Of a DNA stretch of 64,000 nucleotides, positions 44,987 through 53,774 are shown in pieces. The notes below the pieces were generated by a model. The model did no database searches and was not told where the DNA came from. It saw nothing but the letters and a program-made list of their open reading frames with translations. Origin of the DNA: Archangium sp. (lineage in GTDB: Bacteria > Myxococcota > Myxococcia > Myxococcales > Myxococcaceae); NCBI GenBank assembly GCA_030681645.1, contig JAUXRX010000052.1, positions 124,001 through 188,000 of the forward strand. The letters run 5' to 3'. The translations under genes were made by a program, and so were the position numbers. Every line of letters begins with the position of its first letter. The stretch's first letter is position 1.

Positions 44987-46438
44987 ATGCGAAGCGCTCC
45001 TCACCTGCTCCTGACGGTCGCGGTCCTCCTCGTGGCTGGCTGTGACTGCGGGCGCGGGCGCCTGGTGGCGGCGAACGGTGGCTCGTTGAGGGTGACGCTG
45101 GTGGGCGCCGACCCCGAAGCGGTCGGCCTGACCATCAAGCTGGGGGATGGTGACCGGGTGCGCGAGACCTCGGCGCGCATCTCGACGTTGCCGCTGGTGA
45201 CGATGCTCGACGATCTCCCGCCCGGCACGTACCGCGCCACCTTCACCGCGTGGGACGTGGGCCCTGCCGCGCTGCGCTCGGTGGAGCTGGCCGACCTGCT
45301 CATCGCCATGGGCGGCATCACCGAGGTCACCATCGATCTCTCGCGCGGCGTGGTGGTCACGCCCGCCGAGAGCTGCGACGGGGTGGACAACGACGCAGAC
45401 GGCCAGGTCGACGAGGCGCTCGACCTCCCGGTGTGCCTCACCTGCCTCGCCGGCCGGACCACGCCGCTGGGCGACGACGAGCGCTGCGGCCCCATCGCCT
45501 GCGACGGCCTCGACACCTTCGAGGTGCGTTCCGACGCGGACCAGTCCACCTGCGTCAAGTCGGAGCACGCACCGCTGCTGACGGACCGCTGCGCCGGTGC
45601 GGGGGCGTGCTTCGCGCCGAACGGCCAGGGCTGCGCCGACGGCGTGGAGCGCGTGGTGGCGCGCGCCGAGGCCTGCCAGGTGATGGAAGGCTGCGAAGCG
45701 GGCACGCCCTCGGTGAGCTGGTCGCCCGACGGAACGCCGTGCGGGGCGGCGCGCGAGTGCCGGGCGCACCTGTGCGTCGCGATCGGCGTCGACGCGGGAC
45801 CCCCGGGCGATCCGTCCGGCTGCGCCGACGGCACGCGGGAGGGCTTCCTCTCGCTCACCAGCTATCCCGCCATCGCCGCGTGCTCGGGCGGTTGGTCGGT
45901 GCCGGGCGTGACGCAGGTGGTGGCGCCGGCGTGCGGGCGCGTGTCGGGCAACACCTCGAGCAACCGCGAGGGCGCGGGCTGCGCGGCGAGCGACCTGTGC
46001 GCGGGTGGCTGGCACGTCTGCCGGGGCAAGGACGAGGTGGGGCAGAAGGCGAACGGGAGCTGCGCCGACGCGGTGCCGGGCGGCGCGCAGAACAACTCGC
46101 TCTTCTTCGCGGTGTCCCAGGCGAGCCAGAACGACACCAGCTGCGACAGCAGCGGCGACAACGACGTGTTCGGCTGCGGCAACCTCGGCACCCAGCTCGC
46201 GCCGGCGAAGAACTGCGGCGTGCTCACCCGCGCGCTCGCCAGCACCCACCCCGGCACCTGCGGCTTCAACGAGGCCGAGCCGAACCTCGGGCCCTGGCAG
46301 TGCCTGGGCGGTACCCAGGGCGACCTGCACGAAGGCGCGCTGGTGACGAAGCAGGGCTGCACCAACACCTCGTGCTCGTACGGGGGTGCGCCGGTGGGGA
46401 ACGCCGACAAGGGCGGCGTGCTGTGCTGCGCCGACTGA
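44987..46438 (+). CDS. Cys-rich lipoprotein
   Basis: 483 residues from ATG 44987. Lipobox LVAGC (Cys 16). Residues ~30-115 are a beta domain (SLRVTLVGADPEAVGLTIKL, DLPPGTYRATFTAW). SCDGVDNDADGQVDEALDLP is the typical calcium-binding 'MopE/putative metal-binding' motif of myxobacterial surface proteins. A long Cys-rich region follows (~140-480), e.g. CVKSEHAPLLTDRCAGAGAC, CSGGWSVPGVTQ and, near the end, GGVLCCAD. Likely surface exposed and disulfide-bonded; function unknown. Confidence 0.7.
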   Translation: MRSAPHLLLTVAVLLVAGCDCGRGRLVAANGGSLRVTLVGADPEAVGLTIKLGDGDRVRETSARISTLPLVTMLDDLPPGTYRATFTAWDVGPAALRSVELADLLIAMGGITEVTIDLSRGVVVTPAESCDGVDNDADGQVDEALDLPVCLTCLAGRTTPLGDDERCGPIACDGLDTFEVRSDADQSTCVKSEHAPLLTDRCAGAGACFAPNGQGCADGVERVVARAEACQVMEGCEAGTPSVSWSPDGTPCGAARECRAHLCVAIGVDAGPPGDPSGCADGTREGFLSLTSYPAIAACSGGWSVPGVTQVVAPACGRVSGNTSSNREGAGCAASDLCAGGWHVCRGKDEVGQKANGSCADAVPGGAQNNSLFFAVSQASQNDTSCDSSGDNDVFGCGNLGTQLAPAKNCGVLTRALASTHPGTCGFNEAEPNLGPWQCLGGTQGDLHEGALVTKQGCTNTSCSYGGAPVGNADKGGVLCCAD

Positions 46439-46457
46439 GCCGCGGAGCCACGAACGC

Positions 46458-46478
46458 GAAGCTCGGACTCAGAGCTTC
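46458..46478. terminator. Possible terminator hairpin between convergent genes
   Basis: GAAGCTC and GAGCTTC (7 bp, 7-nt loop) are followed by TTCTTC. It is 20 bp after the plus-strand lipoprotein stop and overlaps the last codons of the peroxiredoxin. Weak but well placed. Confidence 0.35.
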
Positions 46479-47119
46479 TTCTTCGAGAAGTACCAGTCGA
46501 CCGTCTGGTAGCCCTTCCCGGCCCGCGCGTCCGCGTCGGCCGCGGTCTTGGGCGGCGGCACGATGACGTCCTCCCCGGCCTTCCAGCCTTCGGGCGTGGC
46601 CACTCCGTGGAGATCGCTGGTCTGCATGGCCTCGACCAGGCGGAGGAACTCGTTGATCGAGCGCCCGTTGCTCATCGGGTAGTAGACCATCGCCCGGAGA
46701 ATGCCCTTGGGGTCGATGAAGAACGTCGCGCGCACAGCCTGCGTGTCGGCGGCCCCGGGGTGCACCATTCCGTAGGCGCCGGCGACCTCCATTTTGATGT
46801 CCTCGATGATGGGGAAGGGCACGTTGACGTCGAACTTCTCCTTGATGTTCCGAATCCACGCCAGGTGCGAGAAGAGGCTGTCGATGGACAGGCCGAGCAG
46901 CTCGGTGTTCATCGCCTTGAAGCGATCCGCGGCGCGGGAGAAGCCAATGAACTCCGTGGTGCAGACCGGAGTGAAGTCGGCCGGATGCGAGAAGAGAATG
47001 AGCCACTTGCCCTGGTAGTCGGCCAGCGAACGGTCTCCGTGCGTGGTGTGCACCTTGAAGTCGGGGGCCGGTTCATTGAGGCGGGGAAGCGTGGTCGGTC
47101 GCTGCGGGCTGTCGGTCAT
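46469..47119 (-). CDS. 1-Cys peroxiredoxin (Prx6 type)
   Basis: 216 residues from ATG 47119, preceded by AGGAG. The N-terminal thioredoxin-like fold carries the peroxidatic motif HPADFTPVCTTEF with Pro46, Thr50 and Cys53. The Prx6-type C-terminal extension (RATFFIDPKGILRAMVYYPM, NGRSINEFLRLVEAMQ, WKAGEDVIVPPP, YQTVDWYF) is complete, and no resolving Cys is seen. It would reduce H2O2 and lipid or alkyl hydroperoxides in the cytoplasm. Near the exported KatG, so two compartments may be defended, but they are separate transcription units. Confidence 0.93.
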   Translation of the reverse strand: MTDSPQRPTTLPRLNEPAPDFKVHTTHGDRSLADYQGKWLILFSHPADFTPVCTTEFIGFSRAADRFKAMNTELLGLSIDSLFSHLAWIRNIKEKFDVNVPFPIIEDIKMEVAGAYGMVHPGAADTQAVRATFFIDPKGILRAMVYYPMSNGRSINEFLRLVEAMQTSDLHGVATPEGWKAGEDVIVPPPKTAADADARAGKGYQTVDWYFSKKKL

Positions 47120-47293
47120 GTTGATGCTCCTGGGTGGTCGCGCCCGCGCAACCTGCATTTCAGGGACCAGTGGTGGCAGCCGCGTGGGAGCACTGTAGGC
47201 TCGCGCGATGCTGCCAGGATCCACCCCTCACCCGGAACTTCAACATCGGGGTCCGTTGCGCCCAGGCGCCGTAATCCTGAAGCGGATCTTCGG

Positions 47294-48793
47294 TCAGCGG
47301 ACCTGGCAGCACGCGAGCGGCTTGATCAGGTTGCACGAGACCTGCCCGGGGAAGCTGCCGATGGCGTTGATGTTGGTGCCGGTGTCGCCGTTGGTGCCGA
47401 GGTTCCAGCTGCCGCCCGACGAGCACGAGTTCTGGGTGCGGGAGCCCGAGACGGCGCGCGACGAGTCGATCCACGCGCCGCTCGCCGGCGGCGGCGTGAG
47501 GGGGTTCGTCCTGTCGAACTCGGCGAGCGTGCAGAACGCAGCGCCCGGGAACTCGGCGTTGCACTTCGCGTTCGCGCCGACGTGGCCGCCGAGCGCGCCG
47601 GTGAAGGTCGCGCTGGTGTAGCCCCGGAACACCACGGTCGTCGGCACGCGGCAACACGCGAGCGGCTTGAGCAGGTTGCACGAGACCTGGCCGGGGAAGC
47701 TGCCGAGCGCAGTGAGGTTGGTGCCGGTGTCGCCGTTGGTGCCGAGGTTCCAGCTGCCGCCGGACGAGCACGAGTTCTGCGAGCGCTGCCCCGAGACCGC
47801 GCGGTCCGAGTCGATCCACGCGCCGGTCCCGCCTGGCCCGATGATCGAGTTCGAGCGATCGAAGTCGGCGATGGTGCAGAACGCCGAGCCGGGGAACTCC
47901 GCGTTGCACTTCGCGTTCGCGCCGACGTGGCCACCGAGGCTGCCGGTGAAGGTCATCGCGGTGAAGCCGGCGAAGCTGGGCGTGTCGTTGGGAAAGGCGA
48001 GCCCGCCGTCGAGGTAGAGCGCGGGTCCAGGAGGGCCGGGAGGACCGGAAGGTCCCGCGGGTCCCGTTGCGCCTGCTGCGCCCGCGCTGCCGGTCGCTCC
48101 TGTGGCACCTGTCGCGCCGGTGGCTCCAGTGGCGCCGGTCGCTCCGGCAGGTCCCGTGGCGCCCGTCATTCCAGTCGCGCCGGTGGCTCCCATCGGACCG
48201 ATGGCTCCCGCAGGCCCCATCATGCCCGTCGCGCCGTTGCAGACGGGGAGCGAGCCGCCATCGGGGAGTCCGACGAGCACGCCGCCAGCCGCGCACTGCA
48301 CGGAGAGCAGCGGCAGCGCGGTCGCGGTGAGGGACGCACCGGCGGGACCCGCGGGCCCGGCCACTCCGGGCGCGCCCGTCGCACCCGCAGGTCCGGTCGG
48401 GCCGTTGCAGATCGACGTGATGCCGCCGTCGCTCAACTGCGTGACACGAACGCCACCCGCGGCGCAGGTCGTGCCGGGAGCGATGGGCGAGAGCACGACG
48501 CTCGAGCCGGGCGGGCCGGTGACCACGCCACCATCGAGGACGATCACCATTCCAGGCGGACCCTGTATTCCCTGCGGGCCTGCGGGGCCGTCAGTGCCCG
48601 GTGCACCGGTCGCGCCGGTCGAGCCCATCGCACCCATCGCGCCCATCGCGCCTTGAGGACCCGCGGGGCCCTGCGCACCGGCGGGACCGGTGGGGCCTTC
48701 AGGTCCCTGAGGGCCGGTGGGCCCCTGCGTTCCCTGGCCGGAGGGACAACCGAGCAACAGCACCGCACACACTCCACTGATGACGACGCGCAT
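47294..48793 (-). CDS. Collagen-like lipoprotein with duplicated C-terminal domain
   Basis: 499 residues from ATG 48793. Lipobox LLLGC (Cys 16). Three collagen-like Gly-X-Y blocks (QGPTGPQGPEGPTGPAG; GPTGPAGATGAPGVAGPAG; GATGATGATGATGATG...) are separated by two short modules with C..GG, L.DGG and CNG. Residues ~295-499 are two tandem copies of a ~115-residue domain (FTAMTFTGSLGGHVGANAKC, AFCTIADFDRSN, AWIDSDRAVSGQ, NSCSSGGSWNLGTNGDTGTN, SCNLLKPLACC), nearly identical to each other. It should form a trimeric stalk with globular heads on the cell surface. The 170 bp downstream hold nothing I recognise. Confidence 0.82.
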   Translation of the reverse strand: MRVVISGVCAVLLLGCPSGQGTQGPTGPQGPEGPTGPAGAQGPAGPQGAMGAMGAMGSTGATGAPGTDGPAGPQGIQGPPGMVIVLDGGVVTGPPGSSVVLSPIAPGTTCAAGGVRVTQLSDGGITSICNGPTGPAGATGAPGVAGPAGPAGASLTATALPLLSVQCAAGGVLVGLPDGGSLPVCNGATGMMGPAGAIGPMGATGATGMTGATGPAGATGATGATGATGATGATGSAGAAGATGPAGPSGPPGPPGPALYLDGGLAFPNDTPSFAGFTAMTFTGSLGGHVGANAKCNAEFPGSAFCTIADFDRSNSIIGPGGTGAWIDSDRAVSGQRSQNSCSSGGSWNLGTNGDTGTNLTALGSFPGQVSCNLLKPLACCRVPTTVVFRGYTSATFTGALGGHVGANAKCNAEFPGAAFCTLAEFDRTNPLTPPPASGAWIDSSRAVSGSRTQNSCSSGGSWNLGTNGDTGTNINAIGSFPGQVSCNLIKPLACCQVR

Positions 48794-48859
48794 CCGGTGA
48801 TGACACCCGCGGAAGCGGCCACGTGCAAGAACTGCCGGGCGTGCCACTCGTTGGAGCAC

Positions 48860-49250
48860 CTACTGGCAGGTACCGGTGTCCCAGGTGCCGCTCAGGGGTG
48901 CGGTGCCTCCGTCGAGCAGCGACAGCGTGGTGGCGAAGCTGCCGGCAGACGAGCGGGCGTCGAAGCGCGAGATGGTGATGGACCCGGTGGTGCCGAAGCC
49001 GCCGATGCCGCTCGCCATGCCCAGCGCCGTGTAGGTCGATGCGCGTGACGTACGACGTGCTGTCGAGCGCATAGGTGCCCGGGCGGATGAAGCCGGCGTC
49101 GGGCAGCTCGACGCGCACCTCGACGTGGGAGAACGGCGTGTTGGGGCTGGTGCAGGTGCCGGCGCTCGGCTTGTCGAAGTAGAGGGCGAGGAACCGCTGT
49201 GCGAACTCGAAGCCCCCGTCGGGCACGGTCGATTGGAAGCCCGTCGTCAC
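48860..49250 (-). pseudogene. Truncated and frameshifted exported-protein remnant
   Basis: One frame from GTG 49250 reads TTGFQSTVPDGGFEFAQRFL, DKPSAGTCTSPNTPFS, HVEVRVELPDAGFIRPGTYA. Near 49040-49060 the sense moves by one base to a frame ending ...GFGTTGSITISRFDARSSAG and TAPLSGTWDTGTCQ with the stop at 48860. The two parts make one ~130-residue beta domain. No signal peptide or good start is present, so the 5' end is lost as well. It lies directly behind the small HTH-like gene. Confidence 0.55.
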
Positions 49251-49258
49251 CCAGCCGA

Positions 49259-49438
49259 TCAACCCGGTGAGAGGGCCTTCTTGATCTTCGGCAGCGCAGC
49301 GCGCGCGAAGTAGCTGCACCCGCCCTTCACCACCGTGGGCTTCAGCTTCAGCGCGGCGATGGCCTTCTTCACCTGCGGGCCCGGGACCTTCAGCTCGGCG
49401 GCGATTTTTCCTGCGGTCAGCAGCTCGGTGGCGTCCAT
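49259..49438 (-). CDS. Small winged-helix-like protein (59 residues)
   Basis: ATG 49438 to TGA 49259, 59 residues, easily missed because of its length. It reads MDATELLTAGKIAAELKVPG, then QVKKAIAALKLKPTVVKGG, then CSYFARAALPKIKKALSPG. The layout GKIAAELKVP..QVKKAIAAL (a helix-turn-helix) followed by VVKGGCSYF (a wing) matches small stand-alone HTH proteins found in myxobacteria. Probably nucleic-acid binding; target unknown. It starts 17 bp after the GH15 gene stop, so it could be the last gene of the glucan operon. Confidence 0.6.
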   Translation of the reverse strand: MDATELLTAGKIAAELKVPGPQVKKAIAALKLKPTVVKGGCSYFARAALPKIKKALSPG

Positions 49439-49454
49439 GCCGCAATCACTAACG

Positions 49455-51965
49455 TCAACCGCGACTGCGGCCCTTGCGCGCGATCAACCCCAGCAACGCG
49501 AGGCTCGCCAGCATGGGGGTCGACGCGCAGCCGCACCCCTGCGGCGTCTTCGGCGCACCGGCCCCTGCGTCGGGTGACGGCGTCACGCCTGCGTCGGACG
49601 CGGGCATCATCCCCCCGTCGACGGTGACGCCCGCGTCGGGAACTCCTGCGTCGACGGTGAGCGGCACTTCGTCGTACGCCCCGCAGGCAGGCGTGAGCGC
49701 GAGCCCTCCGCGATGAGCCAGCGCCAGCACCCACGCGCCCGCGCCAAAGCCCACCATCGGCGCGTTGAACTTCCACGCGCCGGTCCCCTCGTCGTACGTC
49801 TCGGCGAGCACGAGCGCGTTGGCGGCGGCCTGGCCGGTGGTGAAGGTGAGCAGTGCGTCAGCACGCGAGGTCCGTCCCGCCGCGCGCATGGCCACCGCGC
49901 CGCGCAGGTCTGTGAAGATCCACTCGGCGCTGTCGTACTCGCTGCCCCACGGCGACAGGTCCGAGCCGCCGGCGTGATCGACGCGATCATCGTTGCGCGC
50001 CCAGCCCGGCCCGTACGGCACCTTCAGCTCGCGATCGAGCGCGTCGAGCGTGGCCAGCGCGACGCCGCCGTCGGCCGCGAAGAGCCCCATCGAGATGCCG
50101 TCGAGCACCGCCGAGTCGAAGTGCCCGCGCCCCGCCATCAGCTCCTCCCGGTTCGACGCGAGCGCGCCGCGCGAGTCCGTCAGCTTCGTGGCGATGGCCC
50201 GCCTCAACGCCATGCCCGCCGCGCGGTAGCTGGCGGCGCGCGCGCCATCACCTCTTCGCTGCGCCAGCTCGGCCGCGTCGCAGAGCCCGCGCGCCGCGGT
50301 GAGGTTGGTGTACGTCCACGTTCGCTCCCGGCCGTTCCAGTGCGTCTCCCAGATGGACGAGTCGCGCCGCAGCAGCCCCGTCGAGGGCTCGATGAGCGCG
50401 ACCAGTGGATCCGCGATGCGCGCGGAGATGTCGTTCCACCGCGCGTCGACGAGCGAGGTGTCACCCGTGCGCCGCTCGTGCTCCCTCAGCGCCCAGAGCA
50501 CCAGGCCGAAGCCGTCGAACTCGAGGTTGGGACCGAAGGAGTTGAAGTCGGTCTCCTCCACGCCGAAGCCGGAGTAGCGCGTGAGGCTCACCACGTAGTT
50601 GGGGAAGCCCTGCGGCTGGAACTCCATCCAGTCCTTGAAGCGGCCTCCCTCTGCGTCGAGGAAGAAGGTGAGCGCCGCGCGAGATTGCGCGGTGAGGCCC
50701 AGCTCCGCCATCGCCACCGCGGCATAGCTGCCGTCGCGGACCCAGGCGTACGTCCACTCTCCGGGGGGAAGGCTCGCCAGCACCGCGCCTTCGCCCCGGT
50801 GGCGGATGGTGGTGGGCAGCGTGGGCGTGCCGCCATCTGCGGTGCGGAAGCGGGTGCGACGGGCTTCTCCGTCCTGCGTGAGGAACTCGCGGAGGAACGC
50901 GTCGCGCTCCTGCACCTGCGCCATCACCAGCACGGCAGCGGCCTGGCGCGTCACCGAGGCCTCGTCGTCGGTCAGCGCGGCAGGCACGTTGAGCGCGGCC
51001 TGGAGCGATGACCACTCCGCCAGCTCGGCGTCGAGCACCTGCTTCGCCGTTCTTCCCGCGACCCAGGCGTCGAGCCACGCGGTCACCTGCGCCTGCGCCA
51101 ACGGGTCTGCGTGGTGCGCGGAGATCAGGCCTGCGCATTGCTCGGCACCGGGCTGGAGCGTGCCCACGTCGAACTGAAACGCGCTCGCCCAGTCGGTGGC
51201 GACGCCGAGGTCTCCGCTGCGCGCCGGGAGATCACCCATCGTGTCCCGCACCACGAGGAAGCCGTTCTGGCCAGTGGCCGTGCCCGGGTTCCACGCGCTG
51301 GCGATGGCGGTTCCCAGTGGGCGCGTACCCACCACGCCCGCGAAGCCGCGCTCGAAGAGGTCGGAGACGGGGCTCACCACCACGGTCTCTCCGTTGCTCG
51401 CGAGGTCGGTCATCACGCCGGGCCTGCCGAAGCCGAGGTGCAGGTTCTCGAGGTGGAAGACGCTCACGCCCGCGACGGCGCTGGTGCCCGGGTTCCTCGC
51501 GCAGAGCACGGCGACGTACGCGGGGTGCGGGAAGGAGCGCGGCGCGAAGAGGGAGGTGGTGAGGTCGAGGCCGTACTGCTGCTGCGTGAAGGTGACGATG
51601 CCGGTGCCTCCACGCGGTGAGGGCGCGGCGGTGGCGTAGCCGCTGGTGGTGACCGGGACCGTGTCGAGCCAGCGCTGCTGTCCCGCGGCGCGCAGGCCGA
51701 AGTACGCGTCGAAGAGCAGGTCGCGGCTCTTGATGTACTGCGGTTGGTTTCCAATCCACCGCTCCGCGCCCGTCGCGTCGAGCTCGGGCTCTTCGATTGC
51801 GGGGAGGCGCTCGCGGAAGTGGATGAGCTTGCCGGTGCGGGTGTCGACCATCACCGCGCCGTGGCCGTTCGAGCTGGGCAGGTCGAAGAACGAGCGCGCG
51901 GGGACCTGCTGCGCGAAGGCTGGCAGAGAGAGGAGGAGCAGCAGTCGCGTCATGGTGGTGCTCAT
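49455..51965 (-). CDS. GH15-like glucoamylase with MYXO-CTERM-like tail
   Basis: 836 residues from ATG 51965 (ATG 51953 also possible). Signal peptide (MTRLLLLLSLPAFA). Residues ~20-300 are an N-terminal beta domain (HGAVMVDTRTGKLIHFRER, DLTTSLFAPRSFPHPAYVAV). Residues ~310-760 are the GH15-type (alpha/alpha)6 barrel: EWTYAWVRDGSYAAVAMAEL, GRFKDWMEFQPQGFPNY, NLEFDGFGLVLWALREHE, SSIWETHWNGRERTWTY, SPWGSEYDSAEWIF. The tail is an Asp-Ala-Gly hinge, QGCGCAST, a helix (MLASLALLGLIA) and RKGRSRG, the MYXO-CTERM layout for outer-surface anchoring. It would release glucose from the ends of alpha-1,4/1,6-glucans. Confidence 0.85.
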   Translation of the reverse strand: MSTTMTRLLLLLSLPAFAQQVPARSFFDLPSSNGHGAVMVDTRTGKLIHFRERLPAIEEPELDATGAERWIGNQPQYIKSRDLLFDAYFGLRAAGQQRWLDTVPVTTSGYATAAPSPRGGTGIVTFTQQQYGLDLTTSLFAPRSFPHPAYVAVLCARNPGTSAVAGVSVFHLENLHLGFGRPGVMTDLASNGETVVVSPVSDLFERGFAGVVGTRPLGTAIASAWNPGTATGQNGFLVVRDTMGDLPARSGDLGVATDWASAFQFDVGTLQPGAEQCAGLISAHHADPLAQAQVTAWLDAWVAGRTAKQVLDAELAEWSSLQAALNVPAALTDDEASVTRQAAAVLVMAQVQERDAFLREFLTQDGEARRTRFRTADGGTPTLPTTIRHRGEGAVLASLPPGEWTYAWVRDGSYAAVAMAELGLTAQSRAALTFFLDAEGGRFKDWMEFQPQGFPNYVVSLTRYSGFGVEETDFNSFGPNLEFDGFGLVLWALREHERRTGDTSLVDARWNDISARIADPLVALIEPSTGLLRRDSSIWETHWNGRERTWTYTNLTAARGLCDAAELAQRRGDGARAASYRAAGMALRRAIATKLTDSRGALASNREELMAGRGHFDSAVLDGISMGLFAADGGVALATLDALDRELKVPYGPGWARNDDRVDHAGGSDLSPWGSEYDSAEWIFTDLRGAVAMRAAGRTSRADALLTFTTGQAAANALVLAETYDEGTGAWKFNAPMVGFGAGAWVLALAHRGGLALTPACGAYDEVPLTVDAGVPDAGVTVDGGMMPASDAGVTPSPDAGAGAPKTPQGCGCASTPMLASLALLGLIARKGRSRG

Positions 51966-52007
51966 AGCAGCGCGGAGAGGCGGCGCGGCCCTCTCCCCTG
52001 GCTCCTC

Positions 52008-53774
52008 TCACGGTCCAAACAACACGTCCGGCGCCGGTACGAGGATCAAGGAGCTCTGCGCTGCCACCGTCACGCTCACCTGCCCCTGCGCGCCGACCAC
52101 GAAGCGCTGCCGATCGGCGCCGAGCACGTCGATCAACACCGAGCCCACAGGCTGCGTCGTCGTCAGCACCATCTCGCTCTCGTGCCGCCCATTGGTGTTC
52201 TGCACCACCAGCGCATACGCACCTTCCCCCGCGCGCTCGAAGGCAAAGAGGCCCGCGTCGAGCTCATCCAGGGTGTGCTCAGTGGAGAACACCACCTTCG
52301 TGTCTCCGCGCCGCAGCGCCGCGAACTGCTTCCTCAGCGCCGTCAGCTTCGCCACGTGCACGAACGTCGCGCCGCCCGTGTCGAAGCCGCTCTTCCACAT
52401 CACCTCGCGGTTGGCCGGATCATTCCCACCGTCGAAGTCCTGCTCGGTGCCGTAATAGAGACAGGGCAGCCCCTCCTCGGTCATCAGCAAGGTGAGCGCG
52501 TTGCGCAGCGCCGCCACGTCCTGGTGCGCGCCGAAGAGGAAGCGCGCCACGTCGTGGTTGTCGAGGAAGTTCACCGGCAGCTTCGAGGGCGCGATGCCGG
52601 TGCCGCCTGGCTGTGGCACGTCGCTCCAGTTCACCTGGCGCTGCGCCCAGAGCGACTCGATCTGCCGCGTGCCGCGCTGCTTCGTCACGTCGTGCGCGAA
52701 CTGGAACACGTCGCGGAACACCGCGAAGTGCTGCGAGAAATAGAACACCGAGTCGAGCTCGCCCGGCCGGGTGAAGCTGCCCAGCAGGTCGTCGCGCCCA
52801 TCGAACGCCTCGCCGAACATGAGGAAGCGGTCCTTGCCCTGCGCCGCGAGCCGCGTCCGCACCTGGCTGGTGAAGACCTGCCAGAACTCGTGCTCCACGT
52901 GCTTCACGGTGTCGATGCGGAAACCGTCGAGATCCACCAGCTCAGCCCAGCGCGCGTAGGAATCGACCATCGCCTCGCGCACCTCGGGCAGCTCGGTGGC
53001 CACGTCCTTGAGCCCGCCGGGGAAGTCGCCCTCGAGCAGCTGCTTCGGGTCCTCGTAGTCGAGGGTGCGCCCCAGCCCGTGGTACGCGCGCGCGCTGCCG
53101 AGGATCTCCGGGTGCGGCCGCTGCCGGGCGATCTGCGGCTGGTCGAAGAACACGATGGGCGCCTGGCCCGCCACGCCCAGCGAGGTGAAGACCTGCACGC
53201 CGCGCGAATCGAAGTCGGGGTCGAACTCCGAGCTGCGCAGCACCGTGGAGGTCGAGCCGCTGCCGCCGATGTACACGTCGGGCGTGCCGTTGAGGTTCTG
53301 GTCGTAGAAGAAGACCTGGCCCATGTGGTTGGTGACGATGTCGAGCACCACCTTCATGCCGCGCGCGTGCGCCGCCTTCACCAGCGCGCGCAGCTCGGAC
53401 ACGTCGCCGAAGTGCGGGTTGGCCTCGTCGAGGTCCTGCGCCCAGTAGCCGTGGTACGCGTCGAAGTCCGCGTCGGTCTCGACGTTCTTCACCACCGGCG
53501 AGATCCACAGCGTGGTGACGCCGAGCTGCTCGAGGTAGCCGAGCTTCTGGGTGAGCCCGCGCCAGTCGCCGCCCTGGTAGCGCGAGAGGTGGCCGGGCAG
53601 CACGCCGAAGTCGTTGTTCACGTCGCCGTTGGAGAAGCGATCCACCAGCACCTGGTAGATGACCTCGTCGCGCCAGTCGGCGACGTGCGTGCTCAGCGGC
53701 ACCGGGCTCGCGTCAGGCGGTGGACCGAGACAGGCCGAGGCGAACACCACGCACAGACCAAGAACGTTTCTCAT
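52008..53774 (-). CDS. GH13 alpha-amylase family lipoprotein
   Basis: 588 residues from ATG 53774, which overlaps the maltoporin stop (TCAT, i.e. ATGA). Lipobox ASACL (Cys 15). Complete (beta/alpha)8 domain with the conserved regions VLDIVTNHM, GFRIDTVKHV (nucleophile Asp), FLMFGEAFDG (acid/base Glu) and VNFLDNHD (transition-state Asp); YQVLVDRFSNGD opens the barrel and a beta-sandwich domain C ends the protein. It should cut internal alpha-1,4 bonds at the cell surface. Second enzyme of the glucan operon. Confidence 0.93.
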   Translation of the reverse strand: MRNVLGLCVVFASACLGPPPDASPVPLSTHVADWRDEVIYQVLVDRFSNGDVNNDFGVLPGHLSRYQGGDWRGLTQKLGYLEQLGVTTLWISPVVKNVETDADFDAYHGYWAQDLDEANPHFGDVSELRALVKAAHARGMKVVLDIVTNHMGQVFFYDQNLNGTPDVYIGGSGSTSTVLRSSEFDPDFDSRGVQVFTSLGVAGQAPIVFFDQPQIARQRPHPEILGSARAYHGLGRTLDYEDPKQLLEGDFPGGLKDVATELPEVREAMVDSYARWAELVDLDGFRIDTVKHVEHEFWQVFTSQVRTRLAAQGKDRFLMFGEAFDGRDDLLGSFTRPGELDSVFYFSQHFAVFRDVFQFAHDVTKQRGTRQIESLWAQRQVNWSDVPQPGGTGIAPSKLPVNFLDNHDVARFLFGAHQDVAALRNALTLLMTEEGLPCLYYGTEQDFDGGNDPANREVMWKSGFDTGGATFVHVAKLTALRKQFAALRRGDTKVVFSTEHTLDELDAGLFAFERAGEGAYALVVQNTNGRHESEMVLTTTQPVGSVLIDVLGADRQRFVVGAQGQVSVTVAAQSSLILVPAPDVLFGP

